This document shows, piece by piece, positions 14,523-23,146 of a stretch of 64,000 bases of DNA (positions are counted from its first letter, which is position 1; each line of letters opens with the position of its first letter). Origin of the DNA: Streptomyces caatingaensis (lineage in GTDB: Bacteria > Actinomycetota > Actinomycetes > Streptomycetales > Streptomycetaceae); contig NZ_LFXA01000017.1 of NCBI RefSeq assembly GCF_001187435.1, positions 310,001 to 374,000 of the forward strand, written 5' to 3'. The translations under genes and the position numbers were made by a program. The notes under the pieces are model-generated. The model saw nothing but the letters and a program-made list of their open reading frames with translations. It was not told the origin of the DNA and did not search any database.

Positions 14523-15074
14523 ATGACGAGTGAGCCGGAGCAGCAGATCGGAGTCGGGAGCCCGGACGCCTTCCAGCGACTGTGGACGCCCCACCGGATG
14601 GCGTACATCCAAGGCGAGAACAAGCCCAGCGGCCCGGGTGCCGGCGACGGCTGCCCGTTCTGCTCGATTCCGGAGAAGTCGGACGAGGACGGGCTGATCA
14701 TCGCCCGGGGCGAGTGCGTCTACGCCGTGCTCAACCTCTACCCCTACAACGGCGGCCACTTGATGATCGTCCCGTTCCGGCACGTCGCCGACTACACCGA
14801 GCTGGACGAGGCCGAGACGGCCGAGCTGGCGGACTTCACCAAGCGGGCGATGCGGGCGCTCCGGGCCGCTTCCGGTGCGCACGGTTTCAACATCGGCATG
14901 AACCAGGGCTCGGTCGCGGGCGCGGGCATCGCCGCGCACCTTCACCAGCACGTCGTACCCCGCTGGGGCGGCGACACCAATTTTCTGCCGGTCGTCGGCC
15001 ACACGAAGGTCCTGCCCCAACTCCTCGCCGACACGCGGAAGATGCTGGCCGACGTCTGGCCGGGGAGCGCGTGA
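14523..15074 (+). CDS. HIT-family hydrolase/phosphorylase (Ap4A phosphorylase-like)
   Basis: This 183-residue histidine-triad protein has the signature HLHQHVVPRW near residue 140, where the middle His is the nucleophile acting on a nucleotide phosphate bond. The N-terminus has GCPFCSIPEKSDEDGLIIARG, including the paired Cys often binding zinc, and LNLYPYNGGHLMIVPFRHV. In mycobacteria the HIT gene in the same order (thrS, HIT, pgsA) is an Ap4A phosphorylase, so the same activity is likely but inferred. The start at 14523 has a -10-like box just upstream and no ribosome-binding site. Confidence 0.85.
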   Translation: MTSEPEQQIGVGSPDAFQRLWTPHRMAYIQGENKPSGPGAGDGCPFCSIPEKSDEDGLIIARGECVYAVLNLYPYNGGHLMIVPFRHVADYTELDEAETAELADFTKRAMRALRAASGAHGFNIGMNQGSVAGAGIAAHLHQHVVPRWGGDTNFLPVVGHTKVLPQLLADTRKMLADVWPGSA

Positions 15075-15137
15075 CACGCGCACAGTAAAAACTCGGAAAA
15101 TCACCCCTAAATCAGACAAAACGGCTCTAATGGAGCG

Positions 15138-15929
15138 GTGACCTTCGTTCACCGCCGAACCGTGCTGCGCGCGGCCGCGAGCGGTGCCCTCGCCACGGTG
15201 GCGGGGGCACCGCTCGTCGGTTGTGACGACGGGCGGCCGCCCAGGTCGGCAGGGCGGCCCTCGGGGAGCCCGTCGGTGCGGCCCGTACCCGCCGGGCGCG
15301 TACCCGCCCTGCCCGCTCTGCCCGCCGGGCTGCCGGCGCAGATCGAGCACGGGCCGCGCGCCCGCAAGGCGGTGGCGCTCACCTTTCACGGCCGCGGGGA
15401 CGCGGGGACGGCCACGGGCTGTCTCGCGGAGGCCGAGCGGGCGGGGGCGCGGGTGACCGTGCTGGCGGTGGGGGACTGGCTGGACGCCCAGCCGCGGCTC
15501 GCGCGCCGGGTGCTCGACGGCGGGCACGAGCTGGGCAATCACACCATGCGGCACCTGGACATCTGCGCGCTGGACGCGAAGGCGGCGTACGCGGAGATCA
15601 CCCAGTGCGCGGACCGGTTGCGTCGGCTGACCGGGAGCATCGGGCGCTGGTTCCGTCCGTCGAAGGCGCGGGTGGCCACGGAGCAGGTGGTGCGTCTGGC
15701 GCGCAAGGCGGGGTATCCGCATGTTCTGTCGTACGACGTGGACTCTCTGGACTTCACCGACCCGGGCGCGGCGGCGGTGCGGCGCACGGTGCTGGACGGG
15801 GTGCGGCCGGGTTCGGTGGTGAGTCTGCACTTCGGGCACGCGGGCACGGTGGCCGCGTTGCCCGCGATCCTGGACGGCCTGCACCGGCGCGGTCTGCGTG
15901 CGGTGACGACTTCGGAGCTGCTGACCTGA
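15138..15929 (+). CDS. Polysaccharide deacetylase-like lipoprotein, probable Tat substrate
   Basis: This 263-residue protein starts with HRRTVLRAAASGALATVAGAPLVGC, a twin-arginine signal that ends in a lipobox cysteine at residue 29, so it should be a lipoprotein on the outer face of the membrane. A NodB domain follows from about residue 75. The metal-binding GNHTMRH motif is intact, but the usual TFDDGP catalytic motif reads TFHGRGD, with the first Asp replaced by His. Enzyme activity is therefore uncertain. The GTG start lies six bases after TCTAAT in an unusually AT-rich stretch. It overlaps the next lipoprotein gene by one base. Confidence 0.8.
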   Translation: MTFVHRRTVLRAAASGALATVAGAPLVGCDDGRPPRSAGRPSGSPSVRPVPAGRVPALPALPAGLPAQIEHGPRARKAVALTFHGRGDAGTATGCLAEAERAGARVTVLAVGDWLDAQPRLARRVLDGGHELGNHTMRHLDICALDAKAAYAEITQCADRLRRLTGSIGRWFRPSKARVATEQVVRLARKAGYPHVLSYDVDSLDFTDPGAAAVRRTVLDGVRPGSVVSLHFGHAGTVAALPAILDGLHRRGLRAVTTSELLT

Positions 15930-17116
15930 TGACTCGGTTCCCGTACAGACGATTCCGTCGCATGGCGTTGCTGGCCGCCGGGTGCGTGCTGCTGGCGGTG
16001 TCCGGCTGTGGTGGTGACAGTGGCAGTGAGGCGGCCGGGCCGCAGGCGCAGAAGCAGCGGCAGGGTGCGGCTCGTGGTGTGCCGCAGGGGCTGCCGGGGA
16101 TGCCGCCGCTGCTGGACCCGCACGACGTGTACGCGGCGGACCGGCCGAACATGCTGTCGCCGGTGGTGAAGGACTTTCCGTCGCGGGTGTACGTGCCGAA
16201 CACGGAGTCCGACACGGTGAGCGTCATCGATCCGAAGACGTACAAGGTGATCGAGACGATTCCGGTGGGGTCGCAGCCTCAGCACGTGGTGCCGTCCTGG
16301 GACTTGAAGACGCTGTGGGTGAACAACGACCGGGGGCACACGCTGACGCCGATCGATCCGGCCACCGGGAGGGCCGGCAAGACCGTTCCGGTGCACGACC
16401 CGTACAACCTGTACTTCACGCCGGACGGGAAGTACGCGGTGGTGATGGCGTCGATGGACCGGGAGTTGGTGTTCCGCGACGCGCACACGATGGCGCGGAA
16501 GAAGACGGTGCCGGTGAGCTGTCTGGGGGTGAATCACGCGGATTTCTCGCCGGACGGGCGGTACTTCATCGTCTCCTGTGAGTTCTCGGGGGAGTTGCTC
16601 AAGGTGGACACGGCGCGGATGAAGGTGATCGGGCAGCAGAAGCTGCCGTTCGACGGGGCGATGCCGCAGGACGTGAAGATCTCGTCGGACGGGAGGACGT
16701 GGTACATCGCGGACATGATGGCCGACGGGCTGTGGGTGCTGAACGGGGACAAGTTCACGGAGCCGTGGCTGATGCCGACGGGGAAGGGGGCGCATGGGCT
16801 GTATGTGAGCCGGGACTCGAAGTCGATGTACATCTCGAATCGGGGCGAGGGGTCGATTTCGGTGCTGGACCTGGCGAGCCGGAAGCTGGTGCACAAGTGG
16901 GAGCTGCCGGAGGGCGGCAGTCCGGACATGGGGGGTGTGTCGGCGGACGGCAAGGTGCTGTGGCTGTCGGGGCGTTACAACAGCGAGGTGTATGCGATCG
17001 ACACGACGGACGGGCATCAGATCGCGAAGATCCCCGTGGGGGCGGGGCCGCACGGGCTGGCGGTGTATCCGCAGCCGGGGCGGTATTCGCTGGGGCACAC
17101 GGGGATCTTCCGGTGA
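15929..17116 (+). CDS. YVTN-type beta-propeller lipoprotein
   Basis: This 395-residue secreted protein has an N-terminal signal with the lipobox AVSGC (Cys near residue 27). A low-complexity linker follows, then at least six repeats of the YVTN/NHL kind, such as SRVYVPNTESDTVSVIDPKT, YNLYFTPDGKYAVV, HADFSPDGRYFIV, MYISNRGEGSISVLDL and VLWLSGRYNSEVYAIDT. These should form a seven-bladed propeller for binding. It is coupled to the NodB-like lipoprotein by a TGATG overlap, suggesting a joint cell-surface role. Codon third positions are G-rich rather than C-rich as in most neighbours. The ligand is unknown. Confidence 0.85.
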   Translation: MTRFPYRRFRRMALLAAGCVLLAVSGCGGDSGSEAAGPQAQKQRQGAARGVPQGLPGMPPLLDPHDVYAADRPNMLSPVVKDFPSRVYVPNTESDTVSVIDPKTYKVIETIPVGSQPQHVVPSWDLKTLWVNNDRGHTLTPIDPATGRAGKTVPVHDPYNLYFTPDGKYAVVMASMDRELVFRDAHTMARKKTVPVSCLGVNHADFSPDGRYFIVSCEFSGELLKVDTARMKVIGQQKLPFDGAMPQDVKISSDGRTWYIADMMADGLWVLNGDKFTEPWLMPTGKGAHGLYVSRDSKSMYISNRGEGSISVLDLASRKLVHKWELPEGGSPDMGGVSADGKVLWLSGRYNSEVYAIDTTDGHQIAKIPVGAGPHGLAVYPQPGRYSLGHTGIFR

Positions 17117-17126
17117 CGTCCGGGGG

Positions 17127-18776
17127 TTACGCGTTGTAGACGTCGGCCTGGCGGGGGGCGGGGTCCTGGACGGCGCCGCTGAGGTTGCCGGCGCGGCCGG
17201 CGAAGCGTTCGGTGTTGACGTTCTTCTCGGCGAGGAACTGCAGGGCGGCCTCGTGGACGACGCGGAGGACGGGGGTGGCGGCCCGCAGGGCGTCGTCGGC
17301 CATGAAGCGGTGGCGCCAGGGCTTGTCGGCCCAGGCGTGGCGGAGGCCGAAGGGCTCGGGGAGGTTGAGCTTGCCGCCCCAGTATTCGAGGAGGGGCGGG
17401 TAGTAGGTGAGGGGGGCGCGGGCGGCGAGGCGGACGACCTCGCGGGCCTCGACGACGGGGAGCTGACGCTCCCAGGTCTCCCAGAACTTGAGGCCCTTGC
17501 GGAAGGTCTTCGTGCGGTTTTTCGGCTTGCCGTTGAAGACGGGGTGGATGGGGCCGAGGGCGTGGCCGGTGACCTCGATGCGCAGGGTCTTGTGGAGGAC
17601 GGTGACGTTGACCAGGAGGGTGATGACCAACTGGCCGTCCCACAGGACGAACTGGACGCCGAGGTAGTGGCGGTTGCCGCTGCCGAAGTGCTGTTCGTCG
17701 CAGATCTTCTGGAGGGCGGCGCCCCTGAGCTGGAAGGTCTCCTCGCTGCCGGCCGGGCGGGAGACGGCGCCGGCGCCCTCGCCGACGGGGGAGACGACCC
17801 AGTGCTCGACGAACGGGGCGGGCAGGCCGCCGGTGTTGACGGGGGTGCGTTCGAGCTGGAGCAGGCGGTCGTGGACGGCGCGCATGATGTCCCAGCTGCG
17901 GAAGGGCTCGATCTCCTTGTCGGGGTCGGCGGGGGCGAGGTCCTCGGCGAGCTGCCAGCTTCCCCAGCGGGTGCCCATGCCGAGTATGCCCTTGGGGCCG
18001 GCGTAGAAGACGATGTTGCTCTTCTGCTCGGCCGAGAGGCGTTCGAGGTTCTGGCGGAGCTGTTCGGCGGCGCTCTCGCCGGGGTTCTTGGGGACGGCCT
18101 CGGGGATCTTGGCGCCGATGCCGCCGCCGTCGAGGAGGCCGGTCCAGCGGCTGCGGAGGTCCTTGGCGGTGCGTTCGCAGACGGTCTTGGCCCAGGCCCA
18201 GCCGATGACGGGGGCGACGAGCATGGCGCGCAGGTAGAGGCCGAGGAGGCCGCTGAACGGCAGCTTGATCAGGAAGATGACGGCGAAGACGCCGAGGGCG
18301 AGCAGGAGGGCGGTGCCGAGGGCGCCGGCGCGTTTGTTCTGGGCGCCGGCGATGGTGCGGCGGAGCTGGAAGACGCCGAGCCAGAGGAGGACGCCGGGGA
18401 GGAAGAGGAGGCCGAAGACGGCCATGATGACGGTGAGGCGGGCGTCGCGCTGTTTGCGGATGCGGCTGGCGGCGAGGCAGTGCTCGACGATGACCTGGGG
18501 CTCCATGCCGAAGGCCTGGATGAGGGGCTTGCGGCCGCCGCCGAGCATGCGCTGCTGGACGGCGCGGGAGAAGGCCTCGCCGAGGTTGGGTTCGAAGAGG
18601 GAGATGCGGGGGGCCTTGACGGAGGAGGTGGCCCAGTCGGAGTTGGCCTTGAGGAGCTCGTCGACGGGGCCGTCGCGGTAGGCGGCGGAGGCGAGGGCCT
18701 GGGTCGCCGCGGTCTGGCCGGCTCCGCCCGAGATGGGGATCTGGGCGCCCGGGCTGAAGTCGAACCCGTCTGTCAC
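17127..18776 (-). CDS. Large membrane protein of unknown function
   Basis: This 549-residue protein has a soluble N-terminal part of about 110 residues, then three or four hydrophobic segments: VIMAVFGLLFLPGVLLWLGV near 120-140, ALLLALGVFAVIFLI near 155-170, and LGLYLRAMLVAPVIGWAW near 178-195. A long C-terminal region of about 350 residues probably lies in the cytoplasm or outside. I do not recognise the family. The C-terminal region contains WDIMRAVHDRLL and HYLGVQFVLWDGQLVITLLV. The GTG start gives the full frame. It is convergent with the propeller gene, leaving 10 bases between stops. Confidence 0.75.
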   Translation of the reverse strand: MTDGFDFSPGAQIPISGGAGQTAATQALASAAYRDGPVDELLKANSDWATSSVKAPRISLFEPNLGEAFSRAVQQRMLGGGRKPLIQAFGMEPQVIVEHCLAASRIRKQRDARLTVIMAVFGLLFLPGVLLWLGVFQLRRTIAGAQNKRAGALGTALLLALGVFAVIFLIKLPFSGLLGLYLRAMLVAPVIGWAWAKTVCERTAKDLRSRWTGLLDGGGIGAKIPEAVPKNPGESAAEQLRQNLERLSAEQKSNIVFYAGPKGILGMGTRWGSWQLAEDLAPADPDKEIEPFRSWDIMRAVHDRLLQLERTPVNTGGLPAPFVEHWVVSPVGEGAGAVSRPAGSEETFQLRGAALQKICDEQHFGSGNRHYLGVQFVLWDGQLVITLLVNVTVLHKTLRIEVTGHALGPIHPVFNGKPKNRTKTFRKGLKFWETWERQLPVVEAREVVRLAARAPLTYYPPLLEYWGGKLNLPEPFGLRHAWADKPWRHRFMADDALRAATPVLRVVHEAALQFLAEKNVNTERFAGRAGNLSGAVQDPAPRQADVYNA

Positions 18777-18900
18777 TGCTGCCCCCCAGGCCGCGCGCTG
18801 CTGCTGCCACGGCCCGACTCCGGTGCCCTGCCGGGGCAGTTGCCGGGGGCCGCCGGTCCAGCGTATCGGTGTGGACGGTCGTGTGGGCGGGAGATCCGAA

Positions 18901-18935
18901 AGCCGCCCGTCCCAAGCGAGTTGGGACGGGCGGCT
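18901..18935 (-). terminator. Terminator of the EF-G-like gene
   Basis: A perfect 15-bp stem (18901-18915 with 18921-18935) closes a five-base loop, seven bases after the EF-G-like stop codon on the minus strand. Confidence 0.8.
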
Positions 18936-18941
18936 TGTGAA

Positions 18942-21146
18942 CTATGCCCCGTTCTCCGCCTGTTCGCGAATGCGGTCGGCGAGCTGCGGGGGCATGGGCT
19001 CGTGCCGCGCGTACGAGCGGCTGAACCGCCCGGTGCCGTGCGACAGGGAGCGCAGGTCCACCGCGTACCGGCCGATCTCCAGCTCGGGCACCTCGGCGCG
19101 GACCAGGGTGCGTCCGCCCGGTGACTGCTCGGTGCCCACCACCCGGCCGCGGCGGCCGGACAGGTCGCTCATGACCGGGCCCACGTACTCGTCGGCCACC
19201 AGCACCCGGAGCTCGGCGACCGGTTCGAGGAGGTGGATCCGGGCCTCGGCGGCCGCCTCGCGCAGGGCGAGGGCGCCGGCGGTCTGGAAGGCCGCGTCCG
19301 AGGAGTCCACCGAGTGCGCCTTGCCGTCGAGGAGGGTCACCCGCACGTCCACCAGCGGATGCCCGGCGACGACGCCCTTGGCCGCCTGGGCGCGGACGCC
19401 CTTCTCCACGGAGGGGATGAACTGCCGGGGCACCGCGCCGCCCACGACCTTGTCCACGAACTCGATGCCGGAGCCCTCCGGGAGCGGCTCCACCTCGATC
19501 TCGCAGATGGCGAACTGGCCGTGGCCGCCGGACTGTTTGACGTGCCGGCCGCGCCCGGACGCCTTGCCGCCGAAGGTCTCGCGCAGGGAGACCTTGTGCG
19601 GGACGACGTCGACCTGGACGCCGTAGCGGGTGCGCAGCCGCTCCAGGGCGACGTCGCGGTGGGCCTCGCCGAGGCACCACAGGACGACCTGGTGGGTGTG
19701 CTGGTTGTGCTCCAGGCGCATGGTGGGGTCCTCGGCGACGAGGCGGGCGAGGCCCTGGGAGAGCTTGTCCTCGTCGGCCTTGCTGTGGGCCGCGATGGCG
19801 ACCGGCAGCAGGGGGTCGGGCATGGACCAGGGCTCCATGCGCAGCGGGTCGGCGGGGGAGGAGAGGGTGTCGCCGGTCTCGGCGCGGGAGAGCTTGGCGA
19901 CGCAGACGACGTCGCCGGCGACGGCCTGGGGGATCTGGCGCTGGTGCTTGCCGAACGGGGACGAGAGGGCGCCGATCCGTTCGTCCGCCTCGTGGTCCTC
20001 GTGCCCGCGGTCGGCCAGGCCGTGGCCGGAGACGTGGACGGTCTCGTCCGGGCGGAGGGTGCCGGAGAAGACGCGGACGAGGGAGATCCTGCCGACGTAG
20101 GGGTCGGAGGAGGTCTTGACGACCTCGGCCACGAGCGGACCGGCCGGGTCGCAGGCCAGGGCGGGGCGGGGGGTGCCGTCGAGCGCGGTGACCGGCGGCG
20201 GGGTGCGTTCGGGAGGGGTCGGGAAGCCGCCGGTGACCAGCTCCAGGAGCTCGACGGTGCCCAGGCCCTGGCGGGAGCCGTCGGGCGCCGGGGCGGCGGC
20301 GAGGACGGGGTGGAAGGAGCCGCGCGCCACGGCCCGTTCGAGGTCTTCTATGAGGGTTTTGACGTCGATGTCCTCCCCCGCGAGGTAGCGGTCCATCAGG
20401 GTCTCGTCCTCGCTCTCGGCGATGATGCCCTCGATGAGCCGGTTGCGGGCGTCGTCGATCCGGCGCTGCTCCTCGGGGCCGGGGGCCGTCTCGGTGCGTT
20501 CGCCGGAGGAGTAGTCGAGGAGGCGCTGGGAGAGCAGGCCGACGAGGCCGGTGACGGGGCGGTGCCCGTCGGGGCCCTCGGGGCCGTGCAGGGGGAGGTA
20601 GAGCGGCAGCACGCTGTCGGGGGAGTCGCCGCCGAAGGCGGCGCGGCAGGTCTCCGTCATCGTGTCGAAGTCCGCCCGGGCCGCCTCCAGGTGCGTCACC
20701 ACGATGGCGCGCGGCATGCCCACGGCCGCGCACTCCTCCCACAGGGTGCGGGTGGCCCCGGTGACGCCCTCGGCGCCCTCCGCCGCGGAGACGACGAAGA
20801 GCGCGGCGTCGGCCGCCCGCAGCCCGGCCCGCAGCTCACCGACGAAGTCGGCGTAGCCGGGGGTGTCGAGCAGGTTGATCTTGATGCCGGCCCACTCCAC
20901 GGGGACGGCGGAGAGCTGCACCGAACGCTGCTGGCGGTGCTCGATCTCGTCGTAGTCGGAGACCGCGCCGCCGTCCTCGACCCGGCCCGCCCGGGTCACC
21001 GCCCCGGTGGCCAGGGCCAGTGCCTCCACGAGGGTCGTCTTGCCGGAGCCGCTGTGGCCGACCAGTACGACGTTGCGTATGCCGCCGGGCCGGTCGGCCG
21101 CCGCTGTTCTGCCGGCGGCTCCAGGGTGGGTGGTCTTGTCGCCCAT
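18942..21146 (-). CDS. Elongation factor G-like GTPase (EF-G2)
   Basis: This 734-residue translational GTPase is an EF-G paralogue, not the main translocase. The G1 loop GHSGSGKTT lies near residue 30 and the G3 motif DTPGYADF near residue 95. The usual G4 NKxD is replaced by THLE in AIVVTHLEAARADFD, so guanine recognition may differ. Domain II and the C-terminal EF-G IV/V folds (VDVRVTLLDGKAHSVDSSD, RGRVVGTEQSPGG) are present. The ATG at 21146 has GGAAGG upstream and begins just before the G1 region. The frame extends further upstream without a better start. Its role is unknown; a mycobacterial relative is called FusA2. Confidence 0.88.
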   Translation of the reverse strand: MGDKTTHPGAAGRTAAADRPGGIRNVVLVGHSGSGKTTLVEALALATGAVTRAGRVEDGGAVSDYDEIEHRQQRSVQLSAVPVEWAGIKINLLDTPGYADFVGELRAGLRAADAALFVVSAAEGAEGVTGATRTLWEECAAVGMPRAIVVTHLEAARADFDTMTETCRAAFGGDSPDSVLPLYLPLHGPEGPDGHRPVTGLVGLLSQRLLDYSSGERTETAPGPEEQRRIDDARNRLIEGIIAESEDETLMDRYLAGEDIDVKTLIEDLERAVARGSFHPVLAAAPAPDGSRQGLGTVELLELVTGGFPTPPERTPPPVTALDGTPRPALACDPAGPLVAEVVKTSSDPYVGRISLVRVFSGTLRPDETVHVSGHGLADRGHEDHEADERIGALSSPFGKHQRQIPQAVAGDVVCVAKLSRAETGDTLSSPADPLRMEPWSMPDPLLPVAIAAHSKADEDKLSQGLARLVAEDPTMRLEHNQHTHQVVLWCLGEAHRDVALERLRTRYGVQVDVVPHKVSLRETFGGKASGRGRHVKQSGGHGQFAICEIEVEPLPEGSGIEFVDKVVGGAVPRQFIPSVEKGVRAQAAKGVVAGHPLVDVRVTLLDGKAHSVDSSDAAFQTAGALALREAAAEARIHLLEPVAELRVLVADEYVGPVMSDLSGRRGRVVGTEQSPGGRTLVRAEVPELEIGRYAVDLRSLSHGTGRFSRSYARHEPMPPQLADRIREQAENGA

Positions 21147-21455
21147 GTGTCCCGCCTTCCGGTTGACACCTGCGTCCTTCGAGCTTTCCACCGCGGTCAC
21201 GCTGCGTCCATACGTCGCACACGCAGGCGCAACCGTCCGCCCCGGCGTGCGGGGCCGCCGGGCGCCCTCCCCGGGCGCGTCCATCCGGGTGGCGGGCGCC
21301 GGTGGCGGCCGCGGGCGGGCGGCGGGCGGCCGCGGCGGAGCCGGGCGCGGGCGCGGTGCGCGGTGTGCGCGCGGCCGGTCCCCGCCGCCTGGCTACGATG
21401 GGCCAGCCGGTGGCTGATCGACCACCCGGCCCGCACACGACCCTCCGGGAAGGCC
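21147..21455. other. Divergent intergenic region of 309 bases
   Basis: This region separates the EF-G-like gene from the pgsA operon. TACGAT at 21394-21399 is a plausible -10 box for pgsA, about 57 bases before its ATG. The stretch 21296-21345 is a dense G/C run with short repeats of GGCGG and CGGGC. No gene is seen. Confidence 0.4.
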
Positions 21456-22121
21456 ATGCTGAACAAGTACGCGCGTGCGTTCTTCACGCGTGTTCTCACG
21501 CCGTTCGCCGCCCTGCTCATCCGACTGGGCGTGAGCCCCGACGCGGTGACCCTCATCGGCACCGGTGGGGTGGTGGCGGGGGCGCTGGTCTTCTACCCCC
21601 AGGGGGAGTTCTTCTGGGGCACGGTCACCATCACGCTGTTCGTCTTCTCCGACCTGGTCGACGGCAACATGGCGCGGCAACTGGGCCGCTCCAGCCGCTG
21701 GGGGGCGTTCCTGGACTCCACGCTCGACCGGGTCGCCGACGCGGCGATCTTCGGCGGGCTGGCGCTGTGGTACGCCAGCTACGAGGGGCACAGCATCGCC
21801 CTGTGCGCCGTGGCGATCTTCTGTCTGGCGAGCGGGCAGGTGGTGTCGTACACCAAGGCGCGGGGTGAGAGCATCGGGCTGCCGGTGAAGGTCAACGGCC
21901 TGGTCGAACGGGCGGAACGCCTGGTGATCTCGCTGGTGGCCTGCGGTTTCTCCGGGCTGCACAAGTTCGGGGTGCCCGGCATCCAGGTGTTGCTGCCCAT
22001 CGCCCTGTGGATCGTGGCGGCCGGCAGCCTGATCACTCTGATTCAGCGCGTGGTCACCGTGCGCCGTGAGGCGGCGGAGGCGGACGCGGCGACCCTGGCG
22101 GGAGGGGGAGACGCCCGGTGA
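21456..22121 (+). CDS. pgsA: Phosphatidylinositol phosphate synthase (CDP-alcohol phosphatidyltransferase)
   Basis: This integral membrane enzyme joins CDP-diacylglycerol to inositol phosphate, the first step towards phosphatidylinositol and its mannosides in actinobacteria. The 221-residue protein carries the CDP-alcohol signature DG-x2-AR-x8-G-x3-D-x3-D, read as SDLVDGNMARQLGRSS followed by WGAFLDSTLD. Six hydrophobic segments are visible. Location directly before patA and pimA supports inositol lipid rather than phosphatidylglycerol synthesis. The ATG at 21456 has GGGAAGG upstream. It overlaps patA by four bases (GTGA). Confidence 0.9.
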   Translation: MLNKYARAFFTRVLTPFAALLIRLGVSPDAVTLIGTGGVVAGALVFYPQGEFFWGTVTITLFVFSDLVDGNMARQLGRSSRWGAFLDSTLDRVADAAIFGGLALWYASYEGHSIALCAVAIFCLASGQVVSYTKARGESIGLPVKVNGLVERAERLVISLVACGFSGLHKFGVPGIQVLLPIALWIVAAGSLITLIQRVVTVRREAAEADAATLAGGGDAR

Positions 22122-23146
22122 AGGACGAGTTGACCGACGCGCTGTACGGACTGGGGTGGGGCGCGGTCAAGCGGCTTCCCGAACCGGTGGCGGCGCGGCT
22201 CGGCCGTGAGATCGCCGATGTCGCCTGGCGGCGGCGGGGCAAGGGGGTGCTGCGGCTGGAGGCCAACCTCGCCCGGGTCGTCCCCGACCCCTCCCCGCCC
22301 CGGCTCGCCCGGCTCTCCCGGCTGGGCATGCGCTCGTACATGCGCTACTGGATGGAGTCCTTCCGGCTTCCGGCCTGGAGCCGGGAGCGCATGCGGACCT
22401 CCTTCGAACCCGAGGGCCTGCACCACCTGGAGGAGGGGCTGGCCCGCGGCCGCGGCGTGGTGCTGGCCCTGCCCCACATGGGCAACTACGACATGGCGGG
22501 TGCCTGGGTGACCTCCCGGCTGGGGGTGCCGTTCACGACGGTGGCCGAGCGGCTGAAGCCGGAGTCGCTCTACGACCGCTTCGTCGCCTACCGCGAGGGG
22601 CTGGGCATGGAGGTGCTGCCGCATGCCGGCGGCTCGGCCTTCGGCACGCTCTCGCGGCGGCTGCGGGCCGGCGGGCTGGTCTGCCTGGTGGCGGACCGGG
22701 ACCTGTCGGCGCACGGCATAGAGGTGAAGTTCTTCGGGGAGGCCGCCAAGATGCCGGGCGGGCCGGCCCGGCTGGCGGTGCAGACCGGTGCCGTGCTGCT
22801 GCCGGTGACCCTCTGGTACGACGACTCGCCGGTGATGAAGGGGCGGGTGCACCCGCCGGTGGAGATGCCGGAGACGGGCACCCGGCCGGAGAAGGCCGCC
22901 GTCATGACCCAGGCCCTGGCGGACGCCTTCGCCTCCGGCATCGCCGAGCACCCCCAGGACTGGCACATGCTCCAGCGCCTCTGGCTCGCCGACCTTCCCC
23001 GGCAGGGCGGCGCCCCGGCGGGACGGGGCACGGGGGTACCGACGGACACCGGGACGACGGGTACGGGGGCGACAGGCCCGGGGACGATGGACACCGGGAC
23101 GACGGGTACGGGAACGACGACGGGCACGGGAACGGGGACGCCGTGA
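22118..23146 (+). CDS. Phosphatidylinositol mannoside acyltransferase (PatA-type)
   Basis: This 342-residue enzyme should transfer an acyl chain from acyl-CoA to a mannose of phosphatidylinositol mannoside at the inner membrane surface. It belongs to the LpxL/HtrB-like lipid acyltransferase family. The catalytic H-x4-D motif is visible as HMGNYD near residue 127, and a second conserved block is VCLVADRDLSAHGIEVKFFG near residue 188. The last 35 residues are an unusual Thr/Gly-rich repeat tail (TDTGTTGTGATG), encoded by a GC-rich direct repeat. GTGA overlaps link it to pgsA and pimA on both sides. Confidence 0.9.
   Translation: MKDELTDALYGLGWGAVKRLPEPVAARLGREIADVAWRRRGKGVLRLEANLARVVPDPSPPRLARLSRLGMRSYMRYWMESFRLPAWSRERMRTSFEPEGLHHLEEGLARGRGVVLALPHMGNYDMAGAWVTSRLGVPFTTVAERLKPESLYDRFVAYREGLGMEVLPHAGGSAFGTLSRRLRAGGLVCLVADRDLSAHGIEVKFFGEAAKMPGGPARLAVQTGAVLLPVTLWYDDSPVMKGRVHPPVEMPETGTRPEKAAVMTQALADAFASGIAEHPQDWHMLQRLWLADLPRQGGAPAGRGTGVPTDTGTTGTGATGPGTMDTGTTGTGTTTGTGTGTP
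23044..23112 (+). repeat. Direct repeat inside the end of the acyltransferase gene
   Basis: A 24-bp sequence at 23044-23067 is repeated identically at 23089-23112, a 45-bp period of 15 codons. The whole segment to 23142 is made of ACGGG/ACCGG-type units and encodes the Thr/Gly tail. Such a repeat would readily change length by slippage. Confidence 0.8.

Noticed and set aside
17017..20742. A 1241-codon open frame on the minus strand
   Set aside because: It overlaps two genes with clear family motifs in other frames, and its translation is Arg/Pro/Gly-rich. It is a GC-bias shadow.
21147..21284. Upstream extension of the EF-G-like protein
   Set aside because: The ATG at 21146 has a good ribosome-binding site and the extra 46 residues have no conserved features.
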